DNA of 15,391 nt from CALACW01 sp002431305 (lineage in GTDB: Bacteria > Bacillota > Clostridia > Oscillospirales > Acutalibacteraceae). Shown piece by piece: positions 1 to 5,613 of this stretch (position 1 is its first letter; each line of letters starts with the position of its first letter). The translations under genes and the position numbers were made by a program. The notes beneath the pieces were generated by a model. The model made no database searches, was not told the DNA's origin, and saw only the letters and a program-made list of their open reading frames with translations. The stretch spans positions 1 to 15,391 of the forward strand of contig CALACW010000009.1 of the NCBI GenBank assembly GCA_937890355.1, written 5' to 3'.

Positions 1-11
1 ATTATTTAATA

Positions 12-39
12 ATATATATTAATATATATCGCATATGCG
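12..39. repeat. Two abutting perfect palindromes at the 5' end of the citrate synthase gene
   Basis: Positions 12-29 are an 18-base perfect palindrome made only of A and T (centre TTAA), and positions 30-39 are the 10-base perfect palindrome CGCATATGCG, which contains the ATG at 35. The AT-rich part could hold the -10 region of the citrate synthase promoter, but the window begins too close to see a -35. Neither palindrome has a loop, so a protein-binding dyad is likelier than an RNA hairpin. Low-complexity AT sequence makes chance palindromes common. Confidence 0.35.
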
Positions 40-1477
40 GATCGGAGATGAAATTTTTTTGGAAAATCATTCTTTTATCGACACAGACGTTTCTAAACTT
101 GAATTACTTTGCAATGAATTCAGAAAAAACAACAGCATCGGCTCTAGGGAGTACGTGAAGTACAACGTTAAGCGAGGGCTGAGAAACTACGACGGCACCG
201 GCGTTATGGCGGGACTGACAAAAATATGCTCCGTCGAGGGTTACTACATGGACGACGGAGAGAGGATTCCAAAGAACGGACATCTCTACTACAGAGGTAT
301 CGACATAAACGACATCGTATCGGCATGTATCGCGGAGAACCGTTTCGGCTATGAGGAAGTCGCGTGGCTTCTGCTGTTCGGCTCTCTTCCGACTGCGGAG
401 TATCTTACGGATTTTTCGTCCGTTCTCGCTTCATACAGAGAACTTCCCGAAAATTTCGCCGAGGATATGATAATGAAAGCTCCGTCGCCGAATATCATGA
501 ACAAACTTGCGCGTTCGGTTCTGGCTCTGTATTCATATGACGAAAATCCGGACGATATTTCAATCGAAAACATCATGCATCAGTCGGTAAGCCTTATCGC
601 TCAGCTTCCGATAATTATGGCATACGCCTATCAGGTAAAAAGACGTCATTATTATAAAAAGAGCATGTATATCCACATGCCCAAACCCGAGCACTCGACC
701 GCACAGGTAATACTCAACTCCATCCGTTCGGATAAAAAATTTACGGACGAGGAGGCAAAACTGCTCGATATCTGCTTAATGGTTCACGCAGAGCACGGCG
801 GAGGAAACAACTCTACATTCGCAACGCGAGTTCTCACGTCCTCCGGTACCGACACATATTCGGCGATATCCGCGGGTATCGGAGCACTTAAGGGACCGCG
901 TCACGGAGGCGCAAATCTTAAGGTTTCCGAAATGACGGAGCATTTTAAGGAGGATTTGGGCGACATTACGGACGAGGGTCAGGTACGTGACTACTTAAGA
1001 AAAATTCTTAAAAAGGAAGCGGGAGACAAATCCGGACTTATCTACGGCATGGGTCACGCGGTATACACGCTTTCGGACCCGAGAGCCGTTATTCTAAAAA
1101 ATCAGGCAAGAAAGTTTGCCGAAAATACAGAATTTGAGAACGATTTCAGACTTCTCGAACTCATAGAAAAAAATACGCCCGACATCTTCGCCGAGTGCAC
1201 GGGCAATACGAAAAAAATCTGCGCAAACGTCGACCTTTATTCGGGACTTATCTATAAAATGCTGAGAATCCCGACCGACCTTTACACTCCCCTGTTCGCA
1301 ACGGCGAGAATGGCGGGCTGGTGTGCGCACAGACTTGAGGAAATATATACCGGAGGCAGAATAATCCGTCCCGCATACAAGAGCATGACGATACACTCCG
1401 ACTATATTCCGATAAACGACAGAAAATCCCCGATTTCGGCAAAATCAAAACCCGCAATCGGCTCGGACTACGAATAA
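35..1477 (+). CDS. gltA: Citrate synthase (GltA/CitZ family)
   Basis: Condenses acetyl-CoA and oxaloacetate to citrate in the cytosol; in clostridia this usually feeds an incomplete TCA branch towards 2-oxoglutarate and glutamate. The 480-residue product carries the family's catalytic triad in context: His254 in HAEHGGGN, His290 in GPRHGGAN and Asp400 in ANVDLYSG, with GMGHAVYTLSDPR near 338-350. The motif YNVKRGLRNYDGTGV (43-57) and the 450-480 residue size are typical of the clostridial form. The start is uncertain. ATG 35 has no Shine-Dalgarno and sits in a palindrome, whereas an in-frame TTG at 59 lies 11 bases after GGAG (44-47) and would give 472 residues. First gene of a probable five-gene unit; the next gene starts 20 bases downstream. 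A 2-methylcitrate synthase activity cannot be excluded from sequence. Confidence 0.95.
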   Translation: MRIGDEIFLENHSFIDTDVSKLELLCNEFRKNNSIGSREYVKYNVKRGLRNYDGTGVMAGLTKICSVEGYYMDDGERIPKNGHLYYRGIDINDIVSACIAENRFGYEEVAWLLLFGSLPTAEYLTDFSSVLASYRELPENFAEDMIMKAPSPNIMNKLARSVLALYSYDENPDDISIENIMHQSVSLIAQLPIIMAYAYQVKRRHYYKKSMYIHMPKPEHSTAQVILNSIRSDKKFTDEEAKLLDICLMVHAEHGGGNNSTFATRVLTSSGTDTYSAISAGIGALKGPRHGGANLKVSEMTEHFKEDLGDITDEGQVRDYLRKILKKEAGDKSGLIYGMGHAVYTLSDPRAVILKNQARKFAENTEFENDFRLLELIEKNTPDIFAECTGNTKKICANVDLYSGLIYKMLRIPTDLYTPLFATARMAGWCAHRLEEIYTGGRIIRPAYKSMTIHSDYIPINDRKSPISAKSKPAIGSDYE

Positions 1478-1497
1478 CCGAAAGGAAGTCATCACTC

Positions 1498-2550
1498 ATG
1501 AAACTCAAAGGCTCGGTAAAAGCCATATTCCCCGACGCGGCGCTTATTGTATTCTGTTTAGGAATACTCGCCGCCTGCCCCATCAGAGTTTATCAGATAC
1601 TTAAGCTGATAGAGCCCTCCACGGGTTTTTATTCCGACACGTCGAACTGGTCAATCATAACGCTTTATACCATTCTCGGCATATGCACGGCTGTAGTACT
1701 CATATTCTCATATTTGAGCAAGAATATACCCGCCGCAAAACTGCCTGAGGGCAGACGTATTCCGCTCGCAGTATCGGGTTTAATCCTGTCGGCAGGATTT
1801 GTAACGAATATTTTCGACCAGGTTTCAAAAATCAAGGAACTTGCGTCCGAAGCGGGAGTTTCCGCATCCGCGAATTTTATCGAAATGATAAAATCATCCG
1901 GGGCAACGCTCCAGGCTCTCGATATCGTTTTCGCAGCGCTGTCATGCATATACATGCTTGTATTCTCCGTTTCGTATATAGTAAGCAAAAAACTGTACTC
2001 GAAACTTAAACTTCTCGCGCTGTCGCCCCTTGTATGGGCAATAACCCGCGTATTCTTCAGGGTTACAAAAAAAATCAGCTTCATTCAGGTTTCCGACCTC
2101 ATTCTCGAGCTTGCGGCTCTCATATTCGTAATGATATTCTTCTTTACATTCGCAAGAGTCGCTTCCGAAATAAACAGCGAGGGCTCCATGTGGAGTGTTT
2201 ACGCATGCGGAATCTCTGCGTCACTTTTTATACTGACATACTCGATTCCGAGACTCATGCTCTTCATCACCGGAAACAGTTCACTTATAAATCCTGAGGC
2301 TCCGTTTGAGTTCTGCGATATCGGCATAGCAGTTTTTGCAGTAACGCTTATCGTCTCAACGCTGAGAAGCGGATACCCCATGATGTCAGGCGAACCGGAC
2401 AGACATATAACCGTCATCACGACAGACACGGCACCGACAGCTGAGAGTGAAAACAAGACTGACGACAACATCCCTGCCGAAACCGAAACGAACAAAGAAG
2501 GCAATAATAAAAAGTCTTCCGAAGAGACCGTTTCAACAAAAGAAAAGTAA
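1498..2550 (+). CDS. Polytopic membrane protein of unknown function
   Basis: I do not recognise a family. The 350-residue product has about seven or eight hydrophobic segments, roughly at residues 11-28, 53-73, 89-107, 140-163, 170-185, 200-220, 232-250 and 272-290. A hydrophilic, Thr/Glu/Asn/Lys-rich tail of about 55 residues (296-350) follows and looks disordered. No transporter signature, catalytic motif or binding fold is evident. The ATG at 1498 follows an AAAGGAAG ribosome binding site (about 1480-1488) at normal spacing. It lies 20 bases after citrate synthase and 16 bases before the AEC transporter, so it is probably co-transcribed with both. A role alongside organic-acid metabolism or transport is only a guess from position. 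Confidence 0.85.
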   Translation: MKLKGSVKAIFPDAALIVFCLGILAACPIRVYQILKLIEPSTGFYSDTSNWSIITLYTILGICTAVVLIFSYLSKNIPAAKLPEGRRIPLAVSGLILSAGFVTNIFDQVSKIKELASEAGVSASANFIEMIKSSGATLQALDIVFAALSCIYMLVFSVSYIVSKKLYSKLKLLALSPLVWAITRVFFRVTKKISFIQVSDLILELAALIFVMIFFFTFARVASEINSEGSMWSVYACGISASLFILTYSIPRLMLFITGNSSLINPEAPFEFCDIGIAVFAVTLIVSTLRSGYPMMSGEPDRHITVITTDTAPTAESENKTDDNIPAETETNKEGNNKKSSEETVSTKEK

Positions 2551-2566
2551 AAGGAATCACTGAATT

Positions 2567-3508
2567 ATGGAATTGTTTTTAACAAATGCGGGTGCCGCGG
2601 CAAAACAGGTAGGTATTCTTTATGTGCTGGTTGCCATAGGTTTTATCGCTGAAAAAACGAATGTATTTTCACGCGATACCGCAAAAAAAGCGAACAAACT
2701 GCTTTTTTGCATAGTCACTCCGTTTGTTATAATCAATTCGTTTCTTTCAATGGAATTCACCGCCGAGAAGGCAAAAGGGCTTGCTTTGGCGGTGCTTTTC
2801 GCGTTTTTGATTCACATTACGGCAATAATACTCGACATCCCGTTTTTTAATAAGCTCGACCCCGACGACGCATGCGTTTACAAATTCGGCTCGATTTACG
2901 GAAACGTCGGCTATATGGCGCTTCCCCTTGCCGGCGCAATATTAGGCGAACAGGGCATATTTTACTGCTCTGCCGGAGTTATCGCACACAACGTAATGGC
3001 ATTTACGCACGGGGTTTGGCTTATGAACAAATCCTCAGGCAAAAATAAATTCGAACTGAAAAGCATTATAATAAATCCCGGAGTCATTTCTGTAATAATC
3101 GGACTTCCGCTGTTTATTTTCAGCGTAAATCTACCCGAAATCATTCAGACTCCGATAGATTATATCGCGTCTCTTAACACTCCCCTTGCAATGCTCATTC
3201 TCGGAACATATATTGCAAACGCGGATTTAAAAACGCTTTTTTCGGTTAAAGAACAGTATATTTCGGCGCTTATAAAACTCATACTCAACCCTGCCGTTAT
3301 GCTCGTTTTGTTTAAAGTATTAAAAATCGACCCCGTAATCGCGGCAGCATGCACCGTTTCCGCGTCGGCGCCGAGCGCTAACAACTCCGTTATGTTCTCG
3401 GCAATGTACGATAAAGATACGGCGAAGGCTTCAAAAAACGTGGCATTCTCGGATTTAGTCTCGATAATAACAATGCCGGTGATGATAGCCGCCGCACAGA
3501 CTCTTTGA
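2567..3508 (+). CDS. AEC-family transporter (auxin efflux carrier / malate permease type)
   Basis: Predicted secondary carrier of the cytoplasmic membrane. The AEC family includes bacterial malate and malonate permeases (MleP, MdcF) and plant PIN proteins, so an organic anion is the likely substrate, but it cannot be told from sequence. The 313 residues match the usual family length, with about ten hydrophobic segments in two halves. Family features are TPFVIINSF (51-59), YGNVGYMALPL (111-121), the helix-breaking NPGVISVIIGLP (170-181), PLAMLILGTYIA (206-217) and the C-terminal ASAPSANNSVMF (267-278). The start at 2567 follows AAGGA (2551-2555), 11 bases upstream. Sharing a unit with citrate synthase makes a di- or tricarboxylate plausible, which is inference only. 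Confidence 0.9.
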   Translation: MELFLTNAGAAAKQVGILYVLVAIGFIAEKTNVFSRDTAKKANKLLFCIVTPFVIINSFLSMEFTAEKAKGLALAVLFAFLIHITAIILDIPFFNKLDPDDACVYKFGSIYGNVGYMALPLAGAILGEQGIFYCSAGVIAHNVMAFTHGVWLMNKSSGKNKFELKSIIINPGVISVIIGLPLFIFSVNLPEIIQTPIDYIASLNTPLAMLILGTYIANADLKTLFSVKEQYISALIKLILNPAVMLVLFKVLKIDPVIAAACTVSASAPSANNSVMFSAMYDKDTAKASKNVAFSDLVSIITMPVMIAAAQTL

Positions 3509-3517
3509 ATTAAATTT

Positions 3518-4396
3518 ATGAATTTCGCAAAACTAAAATTAAACGACGAAGTTAAAAATGAAATATCATCCGCATTTGATTCGGGTTCTTTCCCCCATGC
3601 GGTGCTTATAACCGGAGGAACGCCTAAGGACAGAAAGGCACTCGCGCTTCATCTTGCGGCCGCGCTCGAGTGTGAAACGCCGGGCAAAGAACCGTGCATG
3701 AAGTGCTCCCAGTGCATAAAGGCAAAGGACGGCGCGCATCCCGACATTATAATAACAGAGGGAAACGAAAAAAAGCACTCAATCAGCATGGACGACGTAA
3801 AGTCAATCCGCTCAGGCGCATATATTCTGCCGAACGAGGGCAGATACGAAGTTTTTGTAATTCTGGAATCGTCCGCTATGGCGGAGGACGCACAGAATGC
3901 TCTGCTGAAGGTTCTCGAGGAACCGCCCAAACACGTTCGTTTTATTCTGACCTCGCAGTCTAAGGACGATTTGCTCGAAACCATATTATCAAGGGTTACG
4001 AATTATCAGATAGGCGAAGCGGATTCGTTTGCTTCGCAGTTAAAAGAGAGCAAAAAAGGAATCGAAGCGTCCTTAAAAGCGGCTCAGGCGATAGCCGACA
4101 AAAACGAGTATCGGCTCATGCTGTCGACAGCTTCGCTTGTAAAGGATAAAAACGCGCTGAGAACGTTTTATTTTCATCTCTCCCTTATACTGAGGGATGC
4201 GCTGATATACGGAGAAGATATACAAAAAGCGTCGGGAAATGAAAAAGAAGCGTCATTAATAGCACGTAAGTTTACAAAATCGCAGATAATAAAAATGACC
4301 GATACGCTCACCGAACTTTATTCGGATATCGATAAAAATTTAAACGAAACATTAATGCTTACAAGGACAAGTATTCTGATATCACAATCATTCTGA
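3518..4396 (+). CDS. holB: DNA polymerase III subunit delta-prime (clamp loader)
   Basis: Non-catalytic AAA+ subunit of the clamp loader, which opens the beta clamp and places it on primed DNA during replication. The 292-residue product begins with an AAA+ fold whose P-loop is degenerate (GGTPKDRKA, 33-41), as expected for delta-prime, which does not hydrolyse ATP. A zinc module follows with Cys52, Cys60, Cys63 and Cys66. QNALLKVLEEPP (126-137) is the family hallmark, and LSRV (157-160) stands where many relatives have SRC/SRA. The helical C-terminal part is poorly conserved, as usual. The gene starts 9 bases after the transporter stop with no visible Shine-Dalgarno, suggesting reinitiation by terminating ribosomes. 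The order holB then ricT is a common Firmicute arrangement and supports the call. Confidence 0.93.
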   Translation: MNFAKLKLNDEVKNEISSAFDSGSFPHAVLITGGTPKDRKALALHLAAALECETPGKEPCMKCSQCIKAKDGAHPDIIITEGNEKKHSISMDDVKSIRSGAYILPNEGRYEVFVILESSAMAEDAQNALLKVLEEPPKHVRFILTSQSKDDLLETILSRVTNYQIGEADSFASQLKESKKGIEASLKAAQAIADKNEYRLMLSTASLVKDKNALRTFYFHLSLILRDALIYGEDIQKASGNEKEASLIARKFTKSQIIKMTDTLTELYSDIDKNLNETLMLTRTSILISQSF

Positions 4397-4402
4397 AAGG
4401 AG
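4397..4402 (+). promoter_or_regulatory. Strong ribosome binding site of ricT
   Basis: AAGGAG directly follows the holB stop codon and lies 6 bases before the ATG at 4409. This fixes the ricT start and contrasts with the lack of such a site before holB. Confidence 0.8.
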
Positions 4403-4408
4403 ACAGAA

Positions 4409-5275
4409 ATGGAAGAAGTAGTTGGAGTAAAATTTAAAGAAACCGGCAAAGTATATTATTTCAACCCGGATTCAAAAAATATAAAAAAAGGCTCGCACGT
4501 TATTGTTGAAACGGCAAGAGGCATAGAGTGCGGAGAGGTCGCAATGGAGAACAGACAGGTTGAAGATGACACCGTTGTAAAGCCTCTTAAGAGCATAATA
4601 AGAATTGCAACGAAGGACGACCTTGAAATATGCCGTCAAAACCGTGAAAAAGAGAAGAAAGCGGGTCCGATATTCGAAAAGAAAATCGCAGACCACGGTC
4701 TTAATATGAAACTTGTCGACGTTGAATACACGTTTGACGGAAGCAAGATTCTTTTCTACTACACAGCCCCCGGCAGAGTCGATTTCAGAGAACTTGTAAA
4801 AGACCTCGCGGGAGTGTTCAGAGCGAGAATCGAATTAAGACAGATAGGCGTCAGAGATGAATCAAAAATGCTCGGAGGTTTGGGCATATGCGGGCGTCCC
4901 TACTGCTGTAAGCAATTTTTAAGCGACTTCCAGCCTGTTTCGATTAAGATGGCAAAGGAGCAGGGACTCTCACTTAACCCGACTAAAATCAGCGGTTCAT
5001 GCGGAAGACTCATGTGCTGTCTTAAATACGAACAGGACGCATATGAGCATCTGCTCAAGGTAACGCCGAAAATCGGCGCGACGGTCGAAACAAAAGAAGG
5101 ACGGGGCGAGGTTGTGGATTATAACCTCCTTACGGGCAGTCTTACGGTAAGACTTGATAAAAAGCCGGACGCAGCCCCCGTAATCGTCAACAGAAAGGAT
5201 GTAAAACTTTTAAAGGACGCAAGAATCACCGTAAACAAATCCGAAATCGAAGCACTCAAAGACATAGAGGGATAA
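4409..5275 (+). CDS. ricT: PSP1-domain protein RicT (YaaT)
   Basis: In Bacillus subtilis, RicT joins RicA (YmcA) and RicF (YlbF) in the Fe-S-containing RicAFT complex. That complex helps RNase Y mature certain polycistronic mRNAs and affects biofilm formation, competence and sporulation. The 288-residue protein has an N-terminal basic segment (about 1-60) and a PSP1 C-terminal domain over about 60-150. A cysteine cluster follows: Cys161, Cys166 and Cys167 in GICGRPYCCKQF, then Cys198, Cys203 and Cys204 in SGSCGRLMCCLKYEQDAY. These are the expected Fe-S ligands. The start is set by AAGGAG six bases upstream, 12 bases after holB. No terminator is visible before the ferredoxin gene, so transcripts may continue into it. 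RicA and RicF genes are not in this window. Confidence 0.94.
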   Translation: MEEVVGVKFKETGKVYYFNPDSKNIKKGSHVIVETARGIECGEVAMENRQVEDDTVVKPLKSIIRIATKDDLEICRQNREKEKKAGPIFEKKIADHGLNMKLVDVEYTFDGSKILFYYTAPGRVDFRELVKDLAGVFRARIELRQIGVRDESKMLGGLGICGRPYCCKQFLSDFQPVSIKMAKEQGLSLNPTKISGSCGRLMCCLKYEQDAYEHLLKVTPKIGATVETKEGRGEVVDYNLLTGSLTVRLDKKPDAAPVIVNRKDVKLLKDARITVNKSEIEALKDIEG

Positions 5276-5284
5276 CACGGTAAA

Positions 5285-5319
5285 AAAATTTATATTTTCT
5301 ATTGAATTTTATAAATTTT
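5285..5319. repeat. AT-rich inverted repeat around the ferredoxin -35 element
   Basis: AAAATTTATA (5285-5294) is matched exactly by its reverse complement TATAAATTTT (5310-5319), with a 15-base gap. The dyad is centred at 5302, at the start of the proposed -35 hexamer, and its right arm lies in the spacer. It could be an operator or an upstream AT-rich element. Ten-base AT-only repeats can arise by chance in such sequence, so confidence is low. Confidence 0.35.
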
Positions 5320-5329
5320 ATGTTACAAT
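5302..5329 (+). promoter_or_regulatory. Promoter of the ferredoxin gene (sigma-A type, extended -10)
   Basis: TTGAAT (5302-5307) and TACAAT (5324-5329) are separated by 16 bases, and TG at 5321-5322 gives an extended -10 (TGTTACAAT). Transcription would begin near 5336, leaving a 30-base leader with an AGGAGG site at 5351-5356. This suggests the ferredoxin is expressed on its own, beyond read-through from ricT. Confidence 0.7.
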
Positions 5330-5365
5330 AAACTTGATATTAAAGAAAAAAGGAGGTCACACACA

Positions 5366-5536
5366 ATGGCATACAAAATCACGGACGAGTGCATTTCCTG
5401 CGGCGCTTGCGCAGCAGAATGTCCCGTAGGAGCTATCTCCGAGGGCGAAGATAAATACGTTATCGACGCTGATACATGCATTGAGTGCGGCGCTTGCGCA
5501 AGCACTTGCCCCGTCGGAGCTCCCGTAGAGGGCTAA
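5366..5536 (+). CDS. 2[4Fe-4S] clostridial-type ferredoxin
   Basis: Small low-potential cytosolic electron carrier, typically serving pyruvate:ferredoxin oxidoreductase, hydrogenase and related enzymes of anaerobes. The 56-residue product has two complete cluster-binding motifs: CISCGACAAECP (Cys9, 12, 15, 19) and CIECGACASTCP (Cys38, 41, 44, 48). Length and spacing match classic clostridial ferredoxins, and nothing is missing. The ATG at 5366 follows a near-perfect AGGAGG at 9 bases. The two halves share much of their DNA, with 15 identical bases (TGCGGCGCTTGCGCA) at each cluster, reflecting the family's internal duplication. It has its own promoter upstream and a strong terminator downstream, so it is probably a highly expressed single-gene transcript. 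Confidence 0.97.
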   Translation: MAYKITDECISCGACAAECPVGAISEGEDKYVIDADTCIECGACASTCPVGAPVEG

Positions 5537-5566
5537 TGCGGACAAGTCATCTATATGACAATAAAT

Positions 5567-5599
5567 TCACCCCGGTTTTTGCCGGGGTGATTTTATTTT
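5567..5599 (+). terminator. Rho-independent terminator after ferredoxin, possibly bidirectional
   Basis: TCACCCCGG (5567-5575) pairs with CCGGGGTGA (5582-5590), a perfect 9-bp GC-rich stem with the loop TTTTTG, followed by TTTTATTTT (5591-5599). It ends the + strand ferredoxin transcript. On the - strand the same stem lies about 24 bases beyond the pcrA stop, but its downstream T-run is weaker (AATTTATT), so it may also stop pcrA transcription less efficiently. Confidence 0.9.
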
Positions 5600-5613
5600 G
5601 CCGGGAACAGTTT

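Noticed and set aside
349..1583. Several - strand open frames antisense to citrate synthase and the start of the next gene
   Set aside because: They lie opposite well-recognised coding sequence, have no family resemblance or ribosome binding sites, and look like by-products of codon composition.
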